A stretch of 64,000 nucleotides of DNA from JAJDZL01 sp965221175 (GTDB lineage: Bacteria > Pseudomonadota > Gammaproteobacteria > Arenicellales > JAJDZL01). The notes beneath the pieces were generated by a model. That model was not told where the DNA came from. It ran no database searches and saw only the letters and a program-made list of their open reading frames with translations. Made by a program: the position numbers and the translations under genes. The stretch is taken from contig OZ244867.1 in NCBI GenBank assembly GCA_965221175.1, positions 310,001 to 374,000 of the forward strand, given 5' to 3'. Positions 53,218 to 62,449 of this stretch are shown in pieces (the first letter of the stretch is position 1; every line of letters starts with the position of its first letter).

Positions 53218-53627
53218 TCTGCACGTATCTGCTCCAAAGTCTGATATAGCCGGTCCAGTGGTGGAAAGAACTGGTTCTTGATCAACTCTTCTGCTACCAG
53301 TGCTTCTTCTTTGTTATAGATATGGCTTAACTTATTACGCTCGTCTATAGCCTTTAGGAATAATTCGCAATCATCTTCGTTAAGATACGAAGCTTGAAAA
53401 CTCTGTCGAATCACATCCCGCGGAGTTTTAATGTCACTTCCTTGATAGTAGAGCAAGTCTTTCAAAACTTTCCAACTGAGTTCATATGTGAACATAAACG
53501 TCTGTACTAATCCCGCCAATTCAAGATTCGAGTAATTGTTTTTCTTGCAGGCATTCTCCAATTGTAAAAACGCATTCTCAAAATTTTCAAAACGCTGATG
53601 CCAGCGTGCTTCACTGCTATTGGTCAT
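53214..53627 (-). CDS. HEPN-domain toxin (HI0074-like)
   Basis: Helical protein of 137 residues. The C-terminal RNKLSHIY combines the R-x4-H of RNase-active HEPN proteins with the HxY tyrosine that MNT partners modify. The N-terminal helix pair is the substrate-binding fold of HI0074. Together with the MNT gene it forms a complete, apparently functional toxin-antitoxin module, lying between direct repeats derived from the aldehyde dehydrogenase gene. Confidence 0.85.
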   Translation of the reverse strand: MTNSSEARWHQRFENFENAFLQLENACKKNNYSNLELAGLVQTFMFTYELSWKVLKDLLYYQGSDIKTPRDVIRQSFQASYLNEDDCELFLKAIDERNKLSHIYNKEEALVAEELIKNQFFPPLDRLYQTLEQIRAE

Positions 53628-53687
53628 AATTCAACATCTCCAAATCCCAAGGCACTGAGGTTTGATTTGATAGCGGAATCAGCGGTC

Positions 53688-53799
53688 TGTAGCGCTAAGA
53701 GATGTCCAGTCGTCTCGATGCAGTGCATATTCGGCCGCAGATATAGTTTTTAATTTCTTTCATTGTATTGGGCATTCAAATAGCAGTTCTCGTTACTCA
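53688..53799. repeat. Degraded copy of the aldehyde dehydrogenase 5' end
   Basis: A 112-base stretch upstream of the HEPN gene. Its left part (53688-53744) matches 52679-52735 and its right part (53733-53799) matches 52837-52903, overlapping at GGCCGC-GAT. The copy thus lacks about 110 bases present in the real gene, joined at a short shared sequence. Orientation is the same as the original. The module of about 780 bases between 52904 and 53687 is flanked by these direct repeats. The remaining gap to 54017 shows nothing recognisable. Confidence 0.85.
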
Positions 53800-54016
53800 G
53801 ATTAATCGCGGCCATCGGTCGCATTTCCTAGGAATTCCGATTTCCAGCCGGACTTGAAGACGGAAGGAAAGTAAAAGCCATACTCGAATTTTACTCCAGA
53901 TTCCATGATTGTGAATTTATCTAGTGCCGCTCTGATTCACACTTGATACAAGGTCATGCTTTGTTGGGTTTCGTTATAATCGACTCTCATGTTTATCTAA
54001 TCGAACCGAAATATAA

Positions 54017-55369
54017 ATGACTGAAGTGCGATGGGCTACACAGCCTTATAGCGGTTACGCCATTCGTCAGCCTCTGCTGCCAGACGAAATCTTCCAACAT
54101 GTCGGGCCAACGACTCCAGCAGGAGAGTATTTACGGAGGTTCTGGCATCCAGTTGCGATGTCTTCACAACTGGATAGCGGGTTTCCAGTTGCCATCAAAA
54201 TTCTTGGCGAAGATCTGGTCGTTTTCCGAGATTTGAGCCAGCGAATTGGTGTGCTTCATAAACACTGCGCTCACAGACGAGCTTCATTGGAATTCGGTCG
54301 CATCGAAAATCAGGGAATTCGATGCTGTTATCACGGCTGGCATTTCGATATCGACGGTACGATTTTGGAGACTCCCGGAGAGCCACCGGACAGCAACATT
54401 CGTCATCGAATCTGTCAGGGCGCTTACCCTACAAAAGAATTCAAGGGCTTGATTTTTGCTTATATGGGCCCTCCTGATAAAAAACCCGGATTTCCCTTTC
54501 TTGATGCAATGCAGATAGAGGGTCATGATCTGGTTCCATATTCCATCCATTCCCCAAACAACTGGTTACAGGAATCTGAAAACGCCATTGACCCTTTTCA
54601 CAGTGTCTTCTTGCATGGACGCATCAGTGGTCCGCAGTTTCCTGGACTTGAACATTTCGTCGACTTGCCTGTGGTTTCCTACCGCAAACGAGAAGGAGGA
54701 ATAATTTATGCTCATGCTCGCCGCAGCGGTGATTTGCTTCGATTTCGATTTCACGACTATTTGCTGCCGAACATGGCGCAAAATGGTGGTATGTTTCAAG
54801 TTATGGATAAACCCAAAGCTTTCGGACGTACAAGTTTGACAAAATGGGTGACTCCGCTCGATGACACCAACAGTCGCAAGTTTGGCTGGCGCCATTTTAA
54901 CGACAATGACGAAGTGCTTCGGCAAGGTAGTCGCGACGAAGTTGGATGGGAAAAAGTTGATTTCTACGGCCAGACAGCCCATCGCAGCTATGAAGAACGG
55001 CAGAGCAATCCGGGCGACTGGGAAGCATGGACCGGTCAAGGTGCAATGAATATTCACAAACGGGAGTATCTTGGCACAACTGATGAAGGGGTAGGCATGC
55101 TTCGGTCCTGGCTAAAACGCGATATCCAAGCTGTGGGAAAAGGCAAATCCCTACCTGTGTTAGAAGGCACACCAGAAAATCCGATTGTTACCTATGGCGG
55201 CGATACCGTGCTGTCAATTCCAAAGGCTTCAAAAAATGATGCTGCAATGGTCAAATCCGTCATTCAGACCGTAATTGATATTTATCTGGAGGCGGGAGAG
55301 CGTAGCGATGGAGACAGAGTGTCGTTCATCCAGCATGAACTCGCATCGAAATTTCCCGGTTCGATTTGA
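54017..55369 (+). CDS. Rieske-type oxygenase, large subunit
   Basis: Non-haem iron oxygenase of 450 residues. The Rieske [2Fe-2S] ligands are Cys84, His86, Cys103 and His106 (CAHRRAS and CCYHGW). The mononuclear iron site is seen as E188-x3-D192-x2-H195-x4-H200 in ENAIDPFHSVFLHG. Its length and layout recall phthalate, vanillate and related one-component alpha subunits that demethylate or hydroxylate aromatic or quaternary ammonium substrates. No reductase gene is adjacent, so electrons must come from elsewhere. It begins the aminotransferase/decarboxylase run to 57651. Confidence 0.9.
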   Translation: MTEVRWATQPYSGYAIRQPLLPDEIFQHVGPTTPAGEYLRRFWHPVAMSSQLDSGFPVAIKILGEDLVVFRDLSQRIGVLHKHCAHRRASLEFGRIENQGIRCCYHGWHFDIDGTILETPGEPPDSNIRHRICQGAYPTKEFKGLIFAYMGPPDKKPGFPFLDAMQIEGHDLVPYSIHSPNNWLQESENAIDPFHSVFLHGRISGPQFPGLEHFVDLPVVSYRKREGGIIYAHARRSGDLLRFRFHDYLLPNMAQNGGMFQVMDKPKAFGRTSLTKWVTPLDDTNSRKFGWRHFNDNDEVLRQGSRDEVGWEKVDFYGQTAHRSYEERQSNPGDWEAWTGQGAMNIHKREYLGTTDEGVGMLRSWLKRDIQAVGKGKSLPVLEGTPENPIVTYGGDTVLSIPKASKNDAAMVKSVIQTVIDIYLEAGERSDGDRVSFIQHELASKFPGSI

Positions 55370-55449
55370 AGTTGGATGCTGCAGGATACTTGCACAAACC
55401 CGTTTTTCCACCGGTAAGCTGCATAAACGCTGTGTGAATGTGGCCGTAC

Positions 55450-56535
55450 ATGGCAATTCCTGACCCGCGACCGGGGCTCATCAACATTAAGCCGTACATG
55501 GTATCGATGAATGTCGATACCCGGTCCACCATTAAAATCAACATCTCATCAAATGAGAGTGCGCTGGGGCCAGGCACTGCCGTACGTACTGCCGCACTTG
55601 AGGCAGCGAGTTGTATGGAAAGGTATGCCGAAAGCGCTGATTCAACCCTGTCTACAGCGATTGCAGCTAACTACGGTTTGAATACTGCCGGTGTTGTGTG
55701 TGGGAATGGTTCAGATGATTTACTGGCTCGCCTGGCACGAGCATATCTTCGGGCGAACGACGAGTTGATTTGCAGTGTGAATGGGTATCAGAAAATTCCG
55801 AATTACGCATATGCAAACGATGCAGTTCCGGTACGGGCGAACGACAATGAGTTTACCGCGGACGTCGATCAGCTTCTGAGCTGTGTCACAAATCGAACGA
55901 AAATGGTGATGATTGCCAATCCGGATAATCCGACTGGAACTTGGTTGACCAAGACGGAAGTGAAGCGGCTTCACAGTCAATTGCCGGAAAATGTCCTACT
56001 GGTGCTGGATTCCGCATATTACGAGTATGTGGATAATCATGATTTCGAGGATCCAGCGACCTTGGTTGAGCAACACCAAAATGTTGTAATGACTCGAACG
56101 TTTTCAAAAATTTACGGACTTGCGGGACTTCGTTTGGGTTGGTTGTACGCACCTCCAGAAATTTCTGCAGTCGTTCGCAAAATCGGCACAACCTTTCCGA
56201 TCTCGAACATTGCCTGTGATTGTGGATTAGCCGCACTGACGGATGAGTTGTACAAGCAGCATGTGCGTGACTACAACGCAAGAGTCAGAACTGAGTTTAC
56301 AGAGGCGTTGCACCAACTCGGAATCAGAGTCTACCCAAGCCAGGCCAATTTCGTTCTGGCAAATTTCGAAAGCCATGTGCTCTCAGCCGTGGAGATTTAC
56401 GAGGCTCTTTTGAATCGCGGAATTCTGGCTCGAAGACTGGCTTCACCAGCATTTGCAGACTGTATTCGATTCACAATTGGTTTGGAAGAGGAAATGCGCG
56501 AAGTTGCTAATACTTTGCGTCAATTGTTAAGCTGA
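55450..56535 (+). CDS. HisC-like PLP aminotransferase
   Basis: Fold-type I aminotransferase of about 361 residues. The start is taken at the ATG 55450 (MAIPDPRPGLINIKPY), with 55438 as alternative. The PLP lysine is in TRTFSKIYGLAGLRLGW, and the family blocks VCGNGSDDLLARLARAY, IANPDNPTGTWL and the DSAYYEYVD stretch are present. It resembles histidinol-phosphate aminotransferase, but no his genes are near. Here it precedes two decarboxylase genes, so it probably makes a 2-oxo acid from an amino acid. Its stop overlaps the next start by one base. Confidence 0.85.
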   Translation: MAIPDPRPGLINIKPYMVSMNVDTRSTIKINISSNESALGPGTAVRTAALEAASCMERYAESADSTLSTAIAANYGLNTAGVVCGNGSDDLLARLARAYLRANDELICSVNGYQKIPNYAYANDAVPVRANDNEFTADVDQLLSCVTNRTKMVMIANPDNPTGTWLTKTEVKRLHSQLPENVLLVLDSAYYEYVDNHDFEDPATLVEQHQNVVMTRTFSKIYGLAGLRLGWLYAPPEISAVVRKIGTTFPISNIACDCGLAALTDELYKQHVRDYNARVRTEFTEALHQLGIRVYPSQANFVLANFESHVLSAVEIYEALLNRGILARRLASPAFADCIRFTIGLEEEMREVANTLRQLLS

Positions 56536-57056
56536 TGAATAAGCGTGCCAATGTGTCACCAATAACGGGCGCCTCGATAATCCAAGCTTTCAAAGACGCT
56601 GATATACGAACAGTCGTGGCGTTGCCGGACATCGTAACTTGCGAAACCGTGCTTTGGCCGATTTCTTCTGACAGCAGTTTTCAGTTTGTGCCGGTATGCA
56701 AGGAGGATGAAGGCGTGTCAATCTGCGCTGGCCTCTCGTACTGCGAACATCGTGCTGTCTTGCTTATGCAGCACACCGGTTTCTTGGACTCGATCAATGC
56801 AATTCGGGCAATCGCGGTGGAATACAAGTTGCCAATTGTCATGGTGGTCGGACTACAGGGCATGGAAGCAGGAATCGCAATGCTCGAATCCTCTAGTGTC
56901 GGTATTCGTATGCTGCAGCCGACATGTGACGCAATGGGACTCAAGCACATAGAAATGGCAATTGAGGATGATGCGGCTTCAATTTCTGAATTGATTGGCT
57001 CAGCATACAGAACCTCGTATCCTGTAGTGATATTCCTGACTGTTTCTCCAGTGTAA
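56535..57056 (+). CDS. ThDP decarboxylase, alpha subunit (ComD / phosphonopyruvate-type)
   Basis: Protein of 173 residues equal to the N-terminal (PYR) domain of ThDP enzymes. It has the ThDP-activating glutamate in VCKEDEGVSICAGLSYCEH and the MMV-like VVGLQGMEAG region. Split enzymes of this size are sulfopyruvate decarboxylase (ComD) and phosphonopyruvate decarboxylase alpha. The product of the downstream gene completes the active site. It overlaps the aminotransferase by one base. Confidence 0.82.
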   Translation: MNKRANVSPITGASIIQAFKDADIRTVVALPDIVTCETVLWPISSDSSFQFVPVCKEDEGVSICAGLSYCEHRAVLLMQHTGFLDSINAIRAIAVEYKLPIVMVVGLQGMEAGIAMLESSSVGIRMLQPTCDAMGLKHIEMAIEDDAASISELIGSAYRTSYPVVIFLTVSPV

Positions 57057-57063
57057 ACCGACG

Positions 57064-57651
57064 ATGATGAAGCGCGACGCAGCATTACAAGTTATTGCCG
57101 AACACTATCCGGATGGAATTGTGGTAGCGGTATATCAAACCGCATTTGATTGGATGAACATACGCCCGCATTCGTTGAATTATTTATGCACTGGAGCTAT
57201 GGGGCAGGCTTCATCGCATGGATTGGGTCTTGCCTTAGGCACTCCGAACGAAAAGGTGGTTGTTCTTGATGGGGACGGCAGTCTTCTTATGAATCTTGGA
57301 AGTTTGGTAACTGTTGCAAACATGTCTCCCTCCAACTTCGTACATTTCGTCAGCCAGAACAATGCTTACGAAGTGAACGGCAATTTTCCGATTCCAGGTG
57401 CAAGCAAATTAAAGTTCGATGGATTAGCAATCGAAGCAGGTTACAGGCATGCTTTTTCTTATGATGACTGCACGCAGTTCAAAGCGGATATCAACGAAAT
57501 TTTAAACATGCAGGGTCCCGTGATGGTGTGCCTGCATGTGGAACCTGGAGAAATTTATCCGACTGAATATACAACGATTCACAGTGCTGAATCTCGATCA
57601 ACTTTTCGCAATGCCTTGAAAGACAGGCTGAACCTTGGTACACCGCGGTGA
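57064..57651 (+). CDS. ThDP decarboxylase, beta subunit (ComE / phosphonopyruvate-type)
   Basis: Protein of 195 residues equal to the C-terminal (PP) domain. The ThDP/Mg motif runs from GDGSLLMNLGSLVTV to QNNAY. LNYLCTGAMGQASSHGLGLALG is typical of ComE and phosphonopyruvate decarboxylase beta. The pair decarboxylates a 3-substituted pyruvate to an aldehyde; the substituent (sulfonate, phosphonate or other) is not readable from sequence. Seven bases separate it from the alpha gene. Confidence 0.85.
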   Translation: MMKRDAALQVIAEHYPDGIVVAVYQTAFDWMNIRPHSLNYLCTGAMGQASSHGLGLALGTPNEKVVVLDGDGSLLMNLGSLVTVANMSPSNFVHFVSQNNAYEVNGNFPIPGASKLKFDGLAIEAGYRHAFSYDDCTQFKADINEILNMQGPVMVCLHVEPGEIYPTEYTTIHSAESRSTFRNALKDRLNLGTPR

Positions 57652-57666
57652 TCGTAACCACTGCGC

Positions 57667-57713
57667 TTTCCTCAGTGTTGACAATCGTTTACAACGATCG
57701 GAACTGTCTCCTC
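57667..57713. repeat. 47-base dispersed repeat, copy 1
   Basis: This sequence matches 62403-62449 in 42 of 47 positions in the same orientation. It contains a perfect palindrome ATCGTT-TAC-AACGAT (57684-57698) that is partly lost in the other copy. The unmatched flanks differ completely. It could be a regulatory site or the tail of an old mobile element. Confidence 0.65.
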
Positions 57714-57837
57714 GGAATAGTCGAATTAGAAATCGGTGCTGCCTACACTTCAAATTTTTCAAGATTTTTCCAAAACAACTATTGATTTCTAAAGATTAAA
57801 ACTGCCACTGCAGTAATTTCAATGGGCATTGCAAATT

Positions 57838-58710
57838 TTACGTAGGTGCCCTAATTTTTCGAACCTCGGACTGCGACAGATAAATGATGGCAAACACAAT
57901 CAGTACTGAACCGAAAATTGTCCATAAGCTTGGGAACTCGTGAAATGCCAACATCCCAATCACTGCAGCCCAGACGAGTCTCGTACAGTTAACTGGAATT
58001 ACGACCGTTGCGTCGTACATCTGTAAGGATTTTGTCATTGCGAGTTGGCCGATAGCCCATAGCAATCCAATTAAAATCGTTTCAACCGACTGCAAGAGTG
58101 TCATGGGTGTCCATACTGGGATTGCAAAAATTACGGATACAAAGATGGTAACAAGTAGTGACCATGTCAGTATCACGACGGGTGTTTCTGTACGAGAGAG
58201 TACTTTTGCAACGACTAGCGCCAGGCCCCAGGTCAGCGAAGACAGCAGGACCGCATAGACTCCCAGGGAGGCTTCGATATAGCCCGGGCGCAAGATCGCT
58301 ATGATTCCAACAAATGTGACCATTACGCTGACCCAGCGGTGAAAATACATGGATTCGCCGAGAAAAATGACAGATATGATAACGGCGAAGACAACACCGA
58401 CAAAACTGAGGGATGTAGCTTCAACAAGCGGGGTCAGCGTCAAAGCAAAGAAATAAATTACATTTGAAATCGCATGTAGAAAGCCGCGAAAAATGAGCAA
58501 TCTTTTACGTTGTGCCCGATATAGACGCTGTTTTCTGAATATTGAAAGAACTACGAGAAAAACCAGTCCTACAACACTGCTAACAAACGAAATTTGAAAA
58601 CTGTGAATTTCCTGTCCAAGGTGTCGCACCAGCGCCTGCATGGCAGCAAGAAACAGTGTCGAAGTCGCCATTAGCAGGATAGCCCCTGTGGCTGGTGGGA
58701 ATTGAATCAC
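57838..58710 (-). CDS. EamA-family (DMT) transporter
   Basis: Membrane protein of 290 residues with two EamA repeats and about ten helices (for example LLMATSTLFLAAMQAL, ISNVIYFFALTLTPLVEATS, SLWTIFGSVLIVFAIIYL). This superfamily exports or exchanges small metabolites. TPLVEATSLSFVGVVF near residue 95 is typical of the family. It lies after the ATPase gene on the same strand with about 170 bases between, so it may or may not share the transcript. Substrate unknown. Confidence 0.85.
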   Translation of the reverse strand: MIQFPPATGAILLMATSTLFLAAMQALVRHLGQEIHSFQISFVSSVVGLVFLVVLSIFRKQRLYRAQRKRLLIFRGFLHAISNVIYFFALTLTPLVEATSLSFVGVVFAVIISVIFLGESMYFHRWVSVMVTFVGIIAILRPGYIEASLGVYAVLLSSLTWGLALVVAKVLSRTETPVVILTWSLLVTIFVSVIFAIPVWTPMTLLQSVETILIGLLWAIGQLAMTKSLQMYDATVVIPVNCTRLVWAAVIGMLAFHEFPSLWTIFGSVLIVFAIIYLSQSEVRKIRAPT

Positions 58711-58881
58711 TTCTTCAAATTAGTCACAAATTTTCATATTAACTGTTGGAAAGAATTCCTTGTAGACGGTTACTAATTTTGAGTAGTAAAATCGTAAATA
58801 TTCATTAGTTCGACAATTCACTTTGAACAATGTTATGTAGCAGAAAAATTCGTAGAAAGGAAAAGTCTAGTCATAGTTGAA

Positions 58882-59964
58882 CTATTCTGCGCTTAGAACC
58901 AAAGCGTCTGGGGCATTCCAGCAAATCTCTATTTGCGTACCGGAATCCAATGGAGTTTGATCTGGCCTCTGTTCCACCAGGAATGGCTTGTCTACTCCAA
59001 CATCGACAAAAACATCCATTAGATTGCCGGAAAAAGTATAGTGAATGACCGTACCTGGAATTCGATTGTCAAATTCATTTTTCTGTCCCGGCATGCCAAT
59101 AGCAAGTTTTTCTGGTCGAATGCCAATGCAGAGAGGTCCGAAAGTGGATTCATCTTCAGTAGAAATTTTGGCACGAATTTTCATGTCATTCAGTATTTTC
59201 AATTCGGCGCCCCCTTCTGACTTGCTTGATAGCGTTGCATCCAGCAGATTGATGCGGCCGATAAAATCGGCAACAAAGGAACTTCGGGGGAAGTTATAGA
59301 TTTCCCTTGCTGTGCCGACCTGTTCAATCTCGCCGTTTCTCATTACGGCGATTCGGTCGGACATGTTCATTGCTTCCGTTTGGTCGTGAGTAACGAAGAC
59401 AGTTGTAATTTGCAGTTCCTGTTGAATTCTACGCAGTTCTACCTGCATCGCCTCTCGCAGCTTTAGATCGAGCGCACCGAGAGGTTCATCCATAAGTAGA
59501 ACTCTTGGCGGATAGGCGACGGCACGCGCGACGGCGATTCGCTGAGCCTGTCCGCCGCTGAGTTCTGAGGGATAGCGCGCTTCTACACCAGGCAGGCGTA
59601 CCAGTTCAAGTAATTCTGTTACCCTGTCGTCGATGTTCTCCTTCGGAGTACGTCGCTCCCGAAGGGGGAAAGCGATATTTTCCTTAATGGTGAGGTGCGG
59701 GAAAAGAGCATAGTCCTGAAATACCATTCCAATTTCCCGTTTCTGGGGTGGAAGATTCGTAATTTCTTCGTCTCCCAATAGGATCTGACCCTGGTCTGGA
59801 TCATTGAATCCCGCGATCAGTCGAAGCGTAGTCGTTTTGCCGCAACCGGAGGGACCAAGGAGGGTGATGAATTCACCCTCCTTGATTTCCAGATTTATCG
59901 TTTTAAGGGCGCATACACTGCCAAATGTTTTGGCGACATTTCGCAGAACGACGCGTTGCGACAT
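58882..59964 (-). CDS. potA: ABC transporter ATPase, PotA-like
   Basis: ATP-binding subunit of 360 residues with Walker A GPSGCGKTTT, signature LSGGQAQRIAVARAV, Walker B VLLMDEPLGALD and His switch FVTHDQTEAMN. A C-terminal TOBE domain (about 270-355) binds regulatory ligands or the permease. It follows the solute-binding protein gene after 34 bases. It is the only transporter ATPase in the window, while there are two permease pairs, so it may power both. The symbol is by family; polyamine specificity is not proven. Confidence 0.88.
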   Translation of the reverse strand: MSQRVVLRNVAKTFGSVCALKTINLEIKEGEFITLLGPSGCGKTTTLRLIAGFNDPDQGQILLGDEEITNLPPQKREIGMVFQDYALFPHLTIKENIAFPLRERRTPKENIDDRVTELLELVRLPGVEARYPSELSGGQAQRIAVARAVAYPPRVLLMDEPLGALDLKLREAMQVELRRIQQELQITTVFVTHDQTEAMNMSDRIAVMRNGEIEQVGTAREIYNFPRSSFVADFIGRINLLDATLSSKSEGGAELKILNDMKIRAKISTEDESTFGPLCIGIRPEKLAIGMPGQKNEFDNRIPGTVIHYTFSGNLMDVFVDVGVDKPFLVEQRPDQTPLDSGTQIEICWNAPDALVLSAE

Positions 59965-59998
59965 CGTTGACGTTCAGTAGATATGGGACAATTCAATG

Positions 59999-61072
59999 TT
60001 ACTCGGCGACCGCCCTGGTCCACTGATCGGTCCAGTCTGCGATGATGACTTTCGAATAATCGACCCTCAATTGATTGGCCACTTTCTCGGAATCCAACAC
60101 TAACATTTCCTCTACAATCGGGTCTTTCGCCATCTCTTCGAATATGCTCTGATTGACGGGAAGGAGGCCGGTTGAGGTTGCCATTATTAACTGGTAGTCA
60201 GCTCTGATGAACTCATTGATGTACCATTGAGCCGCTTCAACGTTCTCGCTGTTTTTCATAACGCCAAACCAGCCTTCTGAAGCGACACCTACCAGTTCAT
60301 CGTTGATGTACGGATGTACGGTTGTCACATTCTGCCCAGCTCTTGTTTTGGCTCGCAGGCACCAACCTGCGTGCACCACTGACGCAACAATGTCGCCAGA
60401 CTCAAACAACGCCATAGTTTCACCACCACGAGCCCAGAATTTCAATACGTTCATTTCATTGACAAGTTTCAGACCAGGTTCGATGTTGGTTTCATTGCCG
60501 CCTTCAGCGAACGTCATACCAGCCAGAGCTGGAAGTCCCCCACCTGAATTAATGTCAGGAATCGAAAGTCTACCGGCAATTTTGGGATGTACGAGGTCGC
60601 GAAACGTAGTAGGCACCGGAATTCCTTCTTCTGCAAATTTATCCTTGTGATAGCAGATGACTTCCTGGGTTTCCCACGAACCTACCACCCACTCGTTATA
60701 TCGGCTCGGTGCTAGGAATTCAGTGTTGGGAATCAACTGTAAATCTAATTCATGGAGTACCTCAAGTTCGTGGTAGTCCTTGACTTGAGCAGCAAGAATT
60801 TCTACAACGTCAAAAGGTGCTTTGCCGCGAGCAGCGATTAGTTTTGCGAAATTTGCTGCGGGAGACCCCGTAACGTACTCGACTTTTCCACCTTCCGCTT
60901 CGAATTTTGACGCGATGTTCTCTGCCTGGTTATCTTTCCACAAACCCCCCCAAGTAGCAACGCGCAGCGTGACACCGTCATACTTGCCCGCCAGAACTGA
61001 AGAAGAAAAGGTGATAAAGATCGTAATTGTCAGACCGATTACGATGGTTTTAAAAGTATTTAACATTTTCAA
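59999..61072 (-). CDS. ABC transporter solute-binding protein, PotD-like (second transporter)
   Basis: Periplasmic protein of 357 residues with a signal peptide (FKTIVIGLTITIFITFSSSVLAG, cleavage after LAG). The mature part begins VTLRVATWGGLWKDNQAENI and has the SINKEYP-like alternation of group D binding proteins. It clearly differs from the first binding protein at 41072. Upstream on the same strand lies a 1.6 kb stretch of transposase remnants, and then the two permease genes. Confidence 0.88.
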   Translation of the reverse strand: MKMLNTFKTIVIGLTITIFITFSSSVLAGKYDGVTLRVATWGGLWKDNQAENIASKFEAEGGKVEYVTGSPAANFAKLIAARGKAPFDVVEILAAQVKDYHELEVLHELDLQLIPNTEFLAPSRYNEWVVGSWETQEVICYHKDKFAEEGIPVPTTFRDLVHPKIAGRLSIPDINSGGGLPALAGMTFAEGGNETNIEPGLKLVNEMNVLKFWARGGETMALFESGDIVASVVHAGWCLRAKTRAGQNVTTVHPYINDELVGVASEGWFGVMKNSENVEAAQWYINEFIRADYQLIMATSTGLLPVNQSIFEEMAKDPIVEEMLVLDSEKVANQLRVDYSKVIIADWTDQWTRAVAE

Positions 61073-61552
61073 TCTCCTGAAGTTTTTCTAATTTTTTGCT
61101 AAATGATTCTGGGGTCTTCATGTAATTTCGTTCACAAATTGGAAAATTTGCAATTTAACTCCACAATCGATTCAGCAGGATTCTGTATTCCAAACTTCTT
61201 TAGTAAATTGCAGATCAGCAGTTCTCATTTTGGCAGTTATATGCCCTAATCAGCAATTAGAAATCTGAGATTAGTAGAATAGCTTTGTACAAAAAGGTAT
61301 TCGAAAACAATTGGATTTCACCCAATGTGTGAAGCCCAAAACTTATCTCTGAGATACAACGCTTTTCTAAATTCTACCCCATAAACTGGCAGTCAGCAAA
61401 CTAATTTTAACCTCCCGTGTCGGATTGATCGTCGTTGCGCAGTTAATGCAGCGCATTGGGCTGGCACCAATAGTCGATCAGTAGTTACTTGCGCCGGGCA
61501 GCAACCGCGGCTACCGTCAAGGGGCGATTTTCAATATATTCATGTTGCTGTT

Positions 61553-61774
61553 TCATGAAGGCGGCAAGTGTCTTGACGACGTAAGCCATTTGCAAAAAGA
61601 TCGGCCGTTGATGAAACTATTAGGTTGTGGGCAGTTGCCTGGGACCAAGACACTGGGCAATTGGCTGCGGCGCCCGATCTCGCTGATGCTCAACCCCTGG
61701 TTCCTGAGTTCATGAAACATGAACAGTTCCTCCAATGCTATCATGTTGATTGTCTCCTTTACACAGCAGATCAA
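61553..61774 (-). pseudogene. IS21-type IstA N-terminal remnant
   Basis: From the ATG at 61744 the frame begins MIALEELFMFHELRNQGLSISEIGRR, the opening pattern of IS21-family transposases (helix-turn-helix). Afterwards the frame breaks and no catalytic DDE region follows, though another frame continues with coding-like sequence (MKQQHEYIENRPLTVAAV) near 61550. Thus only a degraded start remains. Confidence 0.55.
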
Positions 61775-61879
61775 AATTCACCCCCGTGTTATAAGGCAAT
61801 TTTTCAGTGATTCCACCCTCGAGCGGAAACACTGAAACCTCCCCAAATGGTCACTTTTCGATGAGCACTTGTGGTTAGT

Positions 61880-62171
61880 TTACAAGTAGCACTGACGCAG
61901 TTTGAATCCACACGCCAGCATCAGCGAAGGATTGCGCTGTAGTCCACGGCGAAACGACTCCACCGACGGATGCTGGTAGATGATCCTCGCAATACAGGCC
62001 TCAAGCATGGACTCCAACGGCCAGTCATTTCGCCCGCCGCCACTGCGCATGTGACAAAGTGCATCCAGCACCCGCGGCCGGTAGCGAGGTGAATACCATT
62101 TCCAGGCGATTCAGGTCGCTGAATTCATCCAGCGTTTTCCAGTCAAATAGAGTATGATTCTCACGTGTCAT
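61880..62171 (-). pseudogene. Transposase N-terminal remnant with frameshift
   Basis: Begins at ATG 62171 (preceded by AAGGAGA) with a start resembling DDE transposases (LFDWKTLDEFSDLNRLEMVF), then shifts frame around 62075-62100 and continues as RNDWPLESMLEACIARIIYQ and HPSVESFRRGLQRNPSLMLA, typical of the DUF772/IS1182-like N-terminal domain. It stops at 61880 with no catalytic domain. A dead insertion element. Confidence 0.6.
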
Positions 62172-62402
62172 ACACGAGTCTCCTTGGGGCAATTTGTGTA
62201 GTTCAGTTTTCATTGATAATAGTCCGTAAAGAATCGCTTACGACACTTGTTCGTGAATTAAATCAACGCGTTGTACATGCCTTTAGGGGTGTTGCTGGCC
62301 CCGTCATGGAGTGAGGGGAAATTCCAGGAATTCGTGTGAAACCCCAAGTCTTTCGGTTTCTCAGGCTGATTCTTTGGGGGGGAATATTTTGCAACCCTAT
62401 AA

Positions 62403-62449
62403 TTTCCTCAGTGTTGACAATCGTATATAGTGATCGAAACTGTCTCCTC
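62403..62449. repeat. 47-base dispersed repeat, copy 2
   Basis: Second copy of the sequence at 57667-57713 (42 of 47 identical, same orientation). It lies in the interrupted ABC operon upstream of the transposase remnants. Confidence 0.65.

Noticed and set aside
55450..56535. Histidine biosynthesis role for the HisC-like protein
   Set aside because: No other his genes are near, and it is coupled to a decarboxylase pair; a catabolic role is more likely.
57678..57706. Promoter at the 47-base repeat because it contains TTGACA
   Set aside because: No -10 box lies at 15-19 bases downstream in either copy (GAACTG region), so a promoter is not supported.
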